Below are positions 27,822 to 35,806 of a DNA stretch of 64,000 nucleotides, in pieces; the first letter of the stretch is position 1, and each line of letters begins with the position of its first letter. Where the stretch lies: the NCBI GenBank assembly GCA_044235645.1, contig JBIIHQ010000002.1, positions 1 through 64,000 of the forward strand, written 5' to 3'. The DNA comes from OMIW01 sp044235645 (GTDB lineage: Bacteria > Bdellovibrionota_C > UBA2361 > OMIW01). The position numbers and the translations under genes were made by a program. The notes under the pieces were generated by a model. That model saw nothing but the letters and a program-made list of their open reading frames with translations. It made no database searches and was not told the DNA's origin.

Positions 27822-28589
27822 TTACCGGTGTTCGCAATCTCCAACAGCCCCCCAATCAACCCTCTCCCCGTCTTGCCCAACCAAAATCCGATTTACCTCG
27901 GAAAAATGCCGACAGCCGAGGAACCCTCGGTGAGCCGACAACGGGGAGGGGTGGGGGGCGGTGAGGATGTGGTGAGTGTGGGTGGAACTGGCAATATGGG
28001 TTGCCTTCTTCTGCGCATAGCTTCCCCATAGAAGAAAGACAACGCCCGTGCGGTGAGTAACAACCGCCTCGATTACTTTGTCGGTAAATTGCTCCCAACC
28101 TCTATTAGCGTGTGACCCTGGTTTTCCCTCTTCAACCGTCAGGACTGCATTGAGCAACAAAACTCCCTGCCGCGCCCATGGGAGGAGACAGCCCGTTTGA
28201 GGCATAGGAACACCGAGATCAGCTCTGAGCTCCTTGAAAATATTCTGAAGTGAGGGCGGAAACGGCGTACCGGGGCGTACCGAAAAACACAATCCATGCG
28301 CCTGACCCGAACCGTGATACGGATCTTGTCCCAGAATAACCACCCGGACCGATGCGAGGGGCGTGTGGCGCAAAGCCGCGAATACCTCTGAACTTGGCGG
28401 ATAAATGGGCTTTCCCGCTGCTCGTTCCGTCGCAACAAATTGATGGAGATTCTGGAAATACTCTTTCAAGCGTTCTTCATGGAGAACATCTCGCCAGGTG
28501 ATATCATGATTGGAGATAGCCGGTGATACGAGCGGTGATCCCATCGTTTGATTGACGGATGACGTGGCTTCCCCGGTTACGTTATCCAT
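27822..28589 (-). CDS. ung: Family 1 uracil-DNA glycosylase
   Basis: UDG removes uracil from DNA to start base-excision repair. The protein has about 255 residues. The water-activating motif is VVILGQDPYHGSGQAHGLCF, and the DNA-intercalating leucine loop is HPSPLSAHRGFLGCRHF. Both are exact family 1 signatures. The first ~20 residues (MDNVTGEATSSVNQTMGSPL) are an unstructured extension; the start at 28589 has GAGGAG upstream. It begins 31 bases after thrS on the same strand, so the two are probably co-transcribed. Confidence 0.97.
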   Translation of the reverse strand: MDNVTGEATSSVNQTMGSPLVSPAISNHDITWRDVLHEERLKEYFQNLHQFVATERAAGKPIYPPSSEVFAALRHTPLASVRVVILGQDPYHGSGQAHGLCFSVRPGTPFPPSLQNIFKELRADLGVPMPQTGCLLPWARQGVLLLNAVLTVEEGKPGSHANRGWEQFTDKVIEAVVTHRTGVVFLLWGSYAQKKATHIASSTHTHHILTAPHPSPLSAHRGFLGCRHFSEVNRILVGQDGERVDWGAVGDCEHR

Positions 28590-28620
28590 ACCCGCCCCTG
28601 CTCCTCGTCTTAACCTGCTG

Positions 28621-30444
28621 CTACGAAGCGAAGCAATCCATCACCCTCTCACTCCGAAGCTGAGCGAGGTAATCGACAAACTCCCCCCGCTTCATAACCC
28701 GCTGATCAGTCACGCAATACCGACGCAAAGTAACCGTCTCGGCATCCCGCTCCTGTTTCCCGATGATGAGCATATTTGGAATCTTGTGCGTCACCGCTTC
28801 ACGTATCTTTTTGTTAAAAGAATTGGATGAACGATCAACCGATACCCGGAATAGCTTATCACGAAGTTCTCGCTCGATACTCTCCGCATACTCAACACAT
28901 TCTTCAGCAACGGGAATCAGCCGGACCTGTTCAGGAGCAAGCCAGGTCGGGAAAGCTCCCCCGAAATGCTCAATCAAAAACGCAACGAATCGTTCGTGAG
29001 TGCTGAGCGGCGCTCGGTGCACAACGTACACAGGGTGCTCCTTGCCGTCATCACCAATGTAACTGAGACCAAAATTGATCGCCTGACCAAAATCGAGCTG
29101 CGTCGTACTTAATGTCTCCTCCCGTCCAAGAAGAGTCGTCGCCTGAAAATCTATCTTGGGCCCATAAAATGCTGCTTCTCCCTCACCGATGAAATATTCG
29201 AGGCCCACATCCGAAATCACCTCTCGGGCGACCCCCTCAGAAAATGCCCACAGCTCCGGATTATCGATGAATTTTGCTGTATTCTTTGGATCATGGGTCG
29301 AGAGGCGAACTTTTATTCTGCCAAATCGCAACTGACTATAATACGACAGAGCCATCTCAAAGGTAGATTTGAGCTCTCTATGCAGCTGCTCTGGTGTGCA
29401 GTAAATGTGCGCATCATTCATACACATTCCCCGCACTCGCAGCAGCCCCGCAAGTGTGCCTGAGGCCTCATACCGATAGACATTCCCATATTCAGCAAGT
29501 CGGAGCGGTAGTTCGCGATAACTCCGGGGCCGGTGGCGGAAGATAAGATGATGGTGCGGGCAGTTCATCCCCCGCAAATAATAGGCAGCCTCTCCCTCAA
29601 GGTGCATGGGCGGATAGAGCGAATCCTTGTAATAAGGAAGGTGGCCTGAGGTGTGATACAGCTCCTCCTTCGCCATGATGGGGGTAACTACCCGATGATA
29701 CCCTGCCCGGTGCTCGACCTCTCGGGCGAACTTCTCAAGCTCATCCCGAATCACTGCCCCATTCGGCAACCACAACGGCAGTCCCGGCCCGACTTCATCA
29801 GCAAACATGAAAAGCTCGAGCTCTTTACCAAGTTTGCGGTGATCGCGCTCTTCAGCAAGTTTCCGGCGCGCCCTATAGTCGTCAAGATGCTCCCTGGATT
29901 CAAAGGCAAGACAATAGAGCCTCGTTAATTGAGGGTTCTTCTCATCACCCCTCCAATAGGCTCCTGCAACGCTATCGAGGGCGAAGCAATCCTCTGGAAT
30001 CTCACCGGTATCACCGACATGGGGTCCGGCGCACATGTCCTCGAACGGTCCGTTAACGTAAAACCCGATCGTCGTTTCGCCCCGCTCCCTCAATTCTTGC
30101 GCATATTCAGCCTTGTAGTCGGCGCCATTCTCTAAGAGATACGATATCGCTTCATCAATCGGACGCTCTGAACCTGAGAATTTCTGCTTTTCCCGAATAA
30201 TGCGCCGCATCCGCTTTTCAATATCTTTAAAATCATCGGATGAAATTGGGGCTTCGAGGTCAAAATCGTAGTAGCAGCCCGTGCTAATGGGGGGGCCGAA
30301 CGCAAGTTTTGCTTTCGGACGAACCTGGAGTACCGCCTGAGCGAGAACATGAGCAAGCGAATGACGGATTCGATAGAGGCTATCGTGGCCAGAATTCGGA
30401 TCAGACGAGTGGGCGCAGTCTGAGGAGCATTGCGAGGATTTCAT
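28621..30444 (-). CDS. thrS: Threonyl-tRNA synthetase lacking the N-terminal TGS domain
   Basis: The enzyme charges tRNA-Thr. It has about 607 residues, against about 640 for E. coli. The editing domain starts almost at once: HSLAHVLAQAVLQVRP, then the SAD metal motif DMCAGPHVG. The class II catalytic core has YYLRGMNCPHHHLIF (motif-2 region with a zinc cysteine) and VVHRAPLSTHERFVAFLIEH (motif 3). The anticodon-binding domain closes the protein. The usual ~60-residue TGS domain is absent and replaced by a short Ser/Cys-rich tail. ATG 30444 (MKSSQCSSDC) is preferred over a TTG ten codons upstream; going further upstream adds no TGS sequence. Confidence 0.96.
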   Translation of the reverse strand: MKSSQCSSDCAHSSDPNSGHDSLYRIRHSLAHVLAQAVLQVRPKAKLAFGPPISTGCYYDFDLEAPISSDDFKDIEKRMRRIIREKQKFSGSERPIDEAISYLLENGADYKAEYAQELRERGETTIGFYVNGPFEDMCAGPHVGDTGEIPEDCFALDSVAGAYWRGDEKNPQLTRLYCLAFESREHLDDYRARRKLAEERDHRKLGKELELFMFADEVGPGLPLWLPNGAVIRDELEKFAREVEHRAGYHRVVTPIMAKEELYHTSGHLPYYKDSLYPPMHLEGEAAYYLRGMNCPHHHLIFRHRPRSYRELPLRLAEYGNVYRYEASGTLAGLLRVRGMCMNDAHIYCTPEQLHRELKSTFEMALSYYSQLRFGRIKVRLSTHDPKNTAKFIDNPELWAFSEGVAREVISDVGLEYFIGEGEAAFYGPKIDFQATTLLGREETLSTTQLDFGQAINFGLSYIGDDGKEHPVYVVHRAPLSTHERFVAFLIEHFGGAFPTWLAPEQVRLIPVAEECVEYAESIERELRDKLFRVSVDRSSNSFNKKIREAVTHKIPNMLIIGKQERDAETVTLRRYCVTDQRVMKRGEFVDYLAQLRSERVMDCFAS

Positions 30445-30608
30445 AGGTAGTCCAATACGGAGTGGCTCGGTCAATACAGGCGAGTTGGGCCTATGGCTGA
30501 TACAACGCGTTAAATCACATCAGGACCATAGTTACCATTGGCGCGTCTCCCGAAAATAACCGATCCGAAACACCCGGTAAAGCATTCCCCTTAATTGCCC
30601 CTCCTTCA

Positions 30609-31541
30609 TTAACGATATCGCTCAGACCCTCGTATTTCCTCCTCGATATGACGGAACGATTCATACCGAGATCCCAAAACATCCCCCCTCTTAAGGGCTT
30701 CGCGCACTTCACATGATGGCTCGGCGAGGTGTCGACAATCGCGGAATCCACAATGCTCCGCGTAACGGTAAAGGTCGGGGAAGTAGGTGATCAAACCCTC
30801 GCTCGGAAGATGAGTCAAGCCAAAATGCTGCACTCCCGGAGTGTCGGTGACAATCCGAACAGCCCCATCTGCCCTCACCACCGGCACCCCCACCGCCACT
30901 GATGTTGTCTGTTTCCCCTGACCAGTTTTGCGACTAACCTCACCGACAGCGCGAAGCGCATCAGGGATAAGTCGATTAAGGAGAGAACTCTTGCCCACCC
31001 CGGAAATGCCACAGAAAACCACGTGTCGGACCGAACCACCAAAAATTGCATCCTCGACTGCCGACATTCCCTCTCCGGAACGACAGCTCGTGAACAATAG
31101 CTCGACACCGATGTGAGCGTAGGTATCGCGCACCTCTCCCGACACTGCATGAGGATCAATATCGATCTTGTTGCAAACGAGTGCGACCGGTATCCCTTCA
31201 GCTCGTGCTGCGACAATTGCTCGGTCGATCATATGCGTATTGAAGAGAGGCTCAATCGCGGCAACCACAAAGAGCTTGTCGACGTTCGCAGCGAGCTGCT
31301 TGGTGCGTCCTTCATAACTCCGCCTGAGCAACGAGCGTCGCTCCTCCACTGAGGCGATGACGAGCTCATTGCACTCGGACCGGATGACCACCTCATCCCC
31401 CACGCACGGTTCAGTTGTTCTCCCGACCAATGGAGCGGGGACGATTTTTCCCTCACTAGTCCAGACGATAGCGCGCCTGCGAGAGCTTTGAAGAACCGTT
31501 CCCCTGCCCTCCCCCTTCCCCATCGAAATCGGTCGAGACAT
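30609..31541 (-). CDS. rsgA: RsgA, ribosome small-subunit-dependent GTPase
   Basis: RsgA checks late 30S subunit assembly. The product has about 310 residues. It has an OB-fold N-terminus (about 15-80) and a circularly permuted GTPase with NKID (G4) before GISGVGKSSLLNRL (G1) and IVTDTPGVQHFGL (G3). A C-terminal zinc knuckle shows CGFRDCRH followed by SC. ATG 31541 (MSRPISMGKGEG) has a purine-rich AGAAGAAGAG upstream; a TTG at 31604 would add 21 residues. It lies upstream of thrS and ung on the same strand, with a gap of about 160 bases to thrS. Confidence 0.96.
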   Translation of the reverse strand: MSRPISMGKGEGRGTVLQSSRRRAIVWTSEGKIVPAPLVGRTTEPCVGDEVVIRSECNELVIASVEERRSLLRRSYEGRTKQLAANVDKLFVVAAIEPLFNTHMIDRAIVAARAEGIPVALVCNKIDIDPHAVSGEVRDTYAHIGVELLFTSCRSGEGMSAVEDAIFGGSVRHVVFCGISGVGKSSLLNRLIPDALRAVGEVSRKTGQGKQTTSVAVGVPVVRADGAVRIVTDTPGVQHFGLTHLPSEGLITYFPDLYRYAEHCGFRDCRHLAEPSCEVREALKRGDVLGSRYESFRHIEEEIRGSERYR

Positions 31542-31759
31542 CTCTTCTTCTCGAGAAAAAGCCACACCAACTGTGGTAAATACCTTACAAATGACCCCCG
31601 TCAAGGCTGAACCCCCTCTCGGTCGACCAAAATGCCCGATGGAGTTCCGTAAGAGCGGTGTCAGGTGTATACTAAAGCGAGGATGGGGTTAAATCCAGCG
31701 CCGTGTCGCTTAAGTCGGGTGCGGGGTCCGTCCGTTGTGTATAGATTTGTGAGCTCACG

Positions 31760-32125
31760 ATGAAAAAGCTCGAAGAAGGGTCACCAAGCAGCGATGGGGC
31801 CACCCGAAGGGAGCGAATGCTCCTGAAGGTTACCTCGGCTCTCGTTTTCGCTCCTGGTTTTTTCCTCATACTACTTGGTTTCTCTCTTTTTACTCTGCCT
31901 GAGGCCGTTACGAGCGTCCTCTCGATGTTGTTGGTTTCTACCGGCGTGATCGTCGTCAGAGGTACCGCTATTCTCACGCGACTCTACAGAAAATTCGAGG
32001 AAAGCCTTCGGGGCTCTGAAGGAAGAATGATGATTCAAGGGGTGATAGTTCGGGGCAATCAAACTGAACAGGAGCCTACTCCCATTCAGCCAGAGGGGGA
32101 GGCTAAGAAGGACTGGCTTCACTAG
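31760..32125 (+). CDS. Small hypothetical protein with two membrane segments
   Basis: The protein has 121 residues. After a charged N-terminus (MKKLEEGSPSSDGATRRER) come two hydrophobic helices, about 23-47 (VTSALVFAPGFFLILLGFSLF) and 50-68. They are followed by a charged soluble tail. No family is recognised. The gene is divergent from rsgA and convergent with fliG, whose terminator lies just past its stop. The ATG has no strong ribosome binding site. Confidence 0.5.
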   Translation: MKKLEEGSPSSDGATRRERMLLKVTSALVFAPGFFLILLGFSLFTLPEAVTSVLSMLLVSTGVIVVRGTAILTRLYRKFEESLRGSEGRMMIQGVIVRGNQTEQEPTPIQPEGEAKKDWLH

Positions 32126-32129
32126 TCGG

Positions 32130-32162
32130 AAAAAAAGACGGATGGAAGACGTTTGATCCGTC
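32130..32162 (-). terminator. Rho-independent terminator of fliG
   Basis: Read on the minus strand, GACGGAT (complement of 32156-32162) pairs with ATCCGTC (complement of 32137-32143), followed directly by seven Ts (complement of 32130-32136). It sits 38 bases after the fliG stop. Confidence 0.85.
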
Positions 32163-32199
32163 GGGGTCATGCTCCGGCGAAGCGATGGTCTTTTGGTCG

Positions 32200-33204
32200 T
32201 TACACGACAGCTTCTCCTTCCCCACCACTGCCAATCTGAATTTTCCCTTCGGCTTCGAGTTTCCGAAGGATGTCGATGATACCTTGTTGAGACTTCTCAA
32301 CATCCTTCAATTTTGTTGGTCCAAGCGCTGCTAGATCCTCCTGAATCATCCCAGCTGCCCGTTGAGACATATTCCTGAAGAGGAGGTCTTTTAGATCAGA
32401 GCTCGCCGTTTTTAGCGACAGAATCAGCTGATCCCGGGGAACGTCCTTCATCAATGTCTGGATCGAGCGGTCATCAAGCCGCTTGAGGTCTTCAAAAGTG
32501 AACATCAGGTTGCGGATTGCATCAGCAGTATCAGGAAACATTTCATCGATTTCCGCGATAATCCGAGCTTCGTTATTCCGGTCTACAAAATTAAGTATAT
32601 CCGCCGCCGCTTTCGGTCCTCCCACCTCTTCCTCATCCGATACGCTCGTGCTTCGTAAGGTTGAGTTAAGTACCTCACGGACTTCATCAACCACCTCTCC
32701 TTTCACAATATTGAGACTTGAAATTCGGAGCAGAATGTCAGTTTGCTGCTCTTGACGCATTCCTTGCAAGACGCGTGCTGCCTGCTCAGGGTTCATTTTA
32801 GTCAGTAAAAATGCAATAGTTTGGGGATGCTCGGTGGCAAAAAAGGCTTTTAGTACCTTTTCAGGCACCTCAGAGAAAATGGAGCTGAGCTGCTCCTTTT
32901 TTGCGCCGGTAATAAAATCGATCAGCCGCTCGCCACCCTCCTTTCCGTAAGCGGTGGATATCATGTCTCGTGCGTACTCCGGGCCATCTATCAGCATCGT
33001 TTTTCCGGCCTTCAGCATCGTCCGAAATTGCGCAGCGATTGCCAATTGGGTTTCACGATCAACCTCGGACATCTGCATAAAAGTTTTACTTATCCGCTTA
33101 ACCTCGGGCTCGCTGAGATGCTGAAGCACTTCCGCTGCGAGGTCCTTGCCAAGAGCCAGCAGAGTAAGGGCAGCGCGTTGCGTATTATTGAGTTCTCGTG
33201 CCAT
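32200..33204 (-). CDS. fliG: FliG, flagellar motor switch protein
   Basis: FliG links the rotor MS ring to the C ring and carries the charged face that interacts with the stator. The product has about 334 residues. N-terminal domain: MARELNNTQRAALTLLALGK. Middle domain: EHPQTIAFLLTKMNPEQAARVL, a highly conserved helix. C-terminal torque domain: FTFEDLKRLDDRSIQTLMKDV and LFRNMSQRAAGMIQEDL. ATG 33204 fits the family start; upstream residues do not look coding. It stands apart from other flagellar genes but has its own terminator. Flagellin and a FlgJ-like enzyme lie 9 kb away. Confidence 0.97.
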   Translation of the reverse strand: MARELNNTQRAALTLLALGKDLAAEVLQHLSEPEVKRISKTFMQMSEVDRETQLAIAAQFRTMLKAGKTMLIDGPEYARDMISTAYGKEGGERLIDFITGAKKEQLSSIFSEVPEKVLKAFFATEHPQTIAFLLTKMNPEQAARVLQGMRQEQQTDILLRISSLNIVKGEVVDEVREVLNSTLRSTSVSDEEEVGGPKAAADILNFVDRNNEARIIAEIDEMFPDTADAIRNLMFTFEDLKRLDDRSIQTLMKDVPRDQLILSLKTASSDLKDLLFRNMSQRAAGMIQEDLAALGPTKLKDVEKSQQGIIDILRKLEAEGKIQIGSGGEGEAVV

Positions 33205-33332
33205 GGAGTGGTAACGTGTCGATGCAACTATCCTCAAGGGAGATGCTATGAACGGCCATTCCGTTTCGCCGTTCTGTAACTTCAGTGGCCCCCATTAACT
33301 AAACCAACGTTCTTTCCAAGAGAAGGAGAGCG

Positions 33333-34379
33333 ATGAACTCTGGAGAGGCACGATTGCAACCCATAGTGGACAGCTTTTCGATATTTGCGGGAACGGCACC
33401 GACAAAAGTCGAATCGGTCGAGGCGCATGCCTCTGGTCGCGTCATTGCGCGACTTAGTGGCACGGGCGTCGGGACGGTTATTGGTAGCCATGAACCCGAC
33501 TGGGCAGAAGCGAGCGCATTTCTCTACCTAGCCCGACATTTCAAGGCGCACAGCCTCCCTGTTCCCCAGATATTCTTCGTTGATCAATCCCGACAAATTG
33601 TTTTGATGGAGGACCTCGGACGAGAAACCTTATACGATCTTCTGTGCCATGAAAGGATCGAGGGTGCAGAGGTACCGGAATCAGTCGAAGACCTCTATCA
33701 TCGTGCGCTAAGCGATCTTCCCAAATTTCAATACGAAGCGGGCCGACTCGTTGATTTCGCCAGATGTCATCCCGTACCCGAATTCTCCCCGAGGGATATG
33801 CGGGCCGACTGCCAACTCTTTTTAAATTCTCTGGTTGATGTGACCGGAATCCGGGGTAACCGCCCAGCCCTCGAAAGTGAACTTGCTCTCCTTGTCGACC
33901 TCCTTTCCAAAGATACCTCGTGGGATACCTTCATGTACCGTGACTTTCAGTCGAGGAATATCGTGGTAAGAGACGTTACTCTCGGGTACATTGATTTTCA
34001 GGGTGGACGCCGCGGTCCCCTCGCTTATGATGTCGCATCACTGCTCTATCAATCGCGAGCGGGACTTTCCGCCGGAATGAGATCAAGATTGCTGACCTCT
34101 TACTGTAAAGCGGCGAATGTCATTCCCCAGTTCAATGAGGAAGTCTTCCGGTCTGAATTCGACAAATGGGTGATAATCCGGTTACTTCAAGCCGTGGGAC
34201 GTGCCGGAGAGCTGGGCTTCAGGAAGAAAAAAGAGCTCTTCTGGTCCGGGTTACCGAAAGGCCTCGCTCTGCTCCAAGCAGTCCTTCAATCTCCCCAGCT
34301 ATCTTTTCAGCCGGTTGCCCTTCGGAGCTATGTCGATGCCCTTCTTGCGCGTTTCCCATCAGAGCCGCAGCGCGACTAA
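33333..34379 (+). CDS. AmgK-like amino-sugar kinase (APH fold)
   Basis: The protein has about 348 residues and a phosphotransferase (APH) fold. ATP-binding N-lobe residues include GTVIGSHEPDW and the hinge region IVLMEDLGRETLYDLL. The catalytic loop is FMYRDFQSRNIVV, and the metal-binding segment is IDFQGGRRGPLAYDVASLL. This set is typical of AmgK, the anomeric MurNAc/GlcNAc kinase. AAGGAG precedes the ATG. A RapZ C-terminal protein and a sugar nucleotidyltransferase follow on the same strand, the second partner being MurU-like. I infer a cell-wall sugar recycling route that bypasses de novo UDP-MurNAc synthesis. The sugar substrate is inferred from context. Confidence 0.78.
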   Translation: MNSGEARLQPIVDSFSIFAGTAPTKVESVEAHASGRVIARLSGTGVGTVIGSHEPDWAEASAFLYLARHFKAHSLPVPQIFFVDQSRQIVLMEDLGRETLYDLLCHERIEGAEVPESVEDLYHRALSDLPKFQYEAGRLVDFARCHPVPEFSPRDMRADCQLFLNSLVDVTGIRGNRPALESELALLVDLLSKDTSWDTFMYRDFQSRNIVVRDVTLGYIDFQGGRRGPLAYDVASLLYQSRAGLSAGMRSRLLTSYCKAANVIPQFNEEVFRSEFDKWVIIRLLQAVGRAGELGFRKKKELFWSGLPKGLALLQAVLQSPQLSFQPVALRSYVDALLARFPSEPQRD

Positions 34380-34478
34380 ATTTTTTAATCGGTAACTGCG
34401 AAAGATACCCTTGTTGCGCTCTGTAAGATTTCCGGATACTTAGAATAGCTTCTTTCCTCATGTGATTAACCACTAAAA

Positions 34479-34904
34479 ATGAATAACAGCTCATCCTCTC
34501 AATCGAATCTTACCGTCGCTGTTCTCAGCTTCTCATTCAAAAACCCGCCGAATTGGCGAGATTATCCGAATGGAGGAGGATTTGTATTCGACTGTCGGGC
34601 AGTGCCGAACCCGGGCCGAGAGGAGCGGTATAGATCCCTGACAGGGCTCGACTTGGATGTGCAGGAATACCTCCGGGCGCTGGATGGATTTGAGCATTTC
34701 TATCAGGCAACGACCCTCCTTGTTGAACAGGCAGTTGCCCATCACCTGCGGAGAGGTTTTGCTCAACTTGTGGTTGCATACGGCTGCACGGGGGGTCAAC
34801 ATCGTTCAGTTTTCTGCGCCACACGACTGGCAGAACAGCTAGAAACTCGGGTTTCTATATCTCTTGAGCATCGTGAATCCGCTCACTGGCCGGTCAGAAC
34901 TTAA
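34479..34904 (+). CDS. Stand-alone RapZ C-terminal domain protein
   Basis: The product has 141 residues and consists only of the C-terminal domain of RapZ. It matches in VAVLSFSFKN, FVFDCRAVPNPGREERYRSLTG, LDLDVQEYL and VVAYGCTGGQHRSVFCATRLAEQL. In enterobacteria this half binds glucosamine-6-phosphate and controls amino-sugar synthesis; the N-terminal ATPase half is missing here. The CTGG-HRS loop, which resembles a phosphate-binding site, is intact. It lies between an AmgK-like kinase and a MurU-like nucleotidyltransferase, so it may sense or bind an amino-sugar phosphate made by this operon. I know a similar arrangement from Bacteroidetes, where such domains occur next to or fused with kinases. 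Confidence 0.82.
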   Translation: MNNSSSSQSNLTVAVLSFSFKNPPNWRDYPNGGGFVFDCRAVPNPGREERYRSLTGLDLDVQEYLRALDGFEHFYQATTLLVEQAVAHHLRRGFAQLVVAYGCTGGQHRSVFCATRLAEQLETRVSISLEHRESAHWPVRT

Positions 34905-34913
34905 GGATATTCC

Positions 34914-35645
34914 GTGAAAGCAATGATTCTCGCAGCAGGTTATGGGAGCCGGTTGGGCCATTTATCCCAGCGAACCCCGAAGTGTCTTGTCACGGTTGGT
35001 GGCAAGACGATGCTCGACATTGTGATTGGCCGATTGATCAAGGCGGGGGTCACTGAGGTAGTGATAAACCTCCACCATCTCGCCGATATCGTCGAGGAGT
35101 ATATTCGCTCCCAAAATAACTTCGGTATTACCGTTCACCTCTCTAACGAGACCTCCCTCCTTGGGACCGGGGGAGGGATCAAGAATGCCCGCCAATTCCT
35201 CGACGGACCTGAATCTTTTTTCGTTCACAATGCCGATGTCTACAGCGAAATCGATCTTGTCGCCTTGCGCCATCGTCACGAGGTATCCCAGGCGCTTGTC
35301 ACTCTCGCGGTAATAGATCGACAAAATTCACGCCCACTCCTCTTTACTCAAAGCGGGTTTCTGTGTGGTCATGAAAATCAAAGAGCTGGCACAAGTGTCG
35401 TATTTGGTTCAGACCCCCATCCCACTCCACGTGCGTTCACCGGCATCCAGATTATATCTCCCCGCTTTTTCCCGTTTCTCGACCATTACGAAGGGGAGTT
35501 CTCCTCAATAACCCCCTTTCTGGAGGCCGCCGAGAAGGGTGAACGGGTGCTTTCTTTTGACGTTTCGGGCGCATTCTGGGCCGGAGTTGATACTCCGGAA
35601 CGTCTTGAGGAACTTCGCGCCCTCCTTGAGCGGGATCATCATTAG
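34914..35645 (+). CDS. MurU-like sugar-1-phosphate nucleotidyltransferase
   Basis: The protein has 243 residues. The nucleotidyltransferase signature MILAAGYGSRLGHLSQRTPKCL heads the Rossmann-like fold (the G-x-G-x-R and PK elements). LGTGGGIKNARQFL and the metal aspartate in FFVHNADVYSEID follow. These features match the MurU group, which couples MurNAc-1-phosphate to UTP. The start is GTG at 34914, preceded by AAGGA at good spacing and only 9 bases after the RapZ-C stop, so the genes are probably coupled. Hexose-1-phosphate or mannose-type activities remain possible; the AmgK-like gene upstream favours MurU. Confidence 0.8.
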   Translation: MKAMILAAGYGSRLGHLSQRTPKCLVTVGGKTMLDIVIGRLIKAGVTEVVINLHHLADIVEEYIRSQNNFGITVHLSNETSLLGTGGGIKNARQFLDGPESFFVHNADVYSEIDLVALRHRHEVSQALVTLAVIDRQNSRPLLFTQSGFLCGHENQRAGTSVVFGSDPHPTPRAFTGIQIISPRFFPFLDHYEGEFSSITPFLEAAEKGERVLSFDVSGAFWAGVDTPERLEELRALLERDHH

Positions 35646-35806
35646 CCAGAAGCGTCGAGCTTCGGGGCACCGAAACCGAAAGTATCCCTCTGCTGATTCA
35701 TCGCCATTTGACCCGACGCACCACTTCCTGAACAATACGTCAATCATCTGCGAGATGAGCGGTACTCCCATTACCTCGCGGCACCTTATGTTGACGCCTC
35801 CCGACC

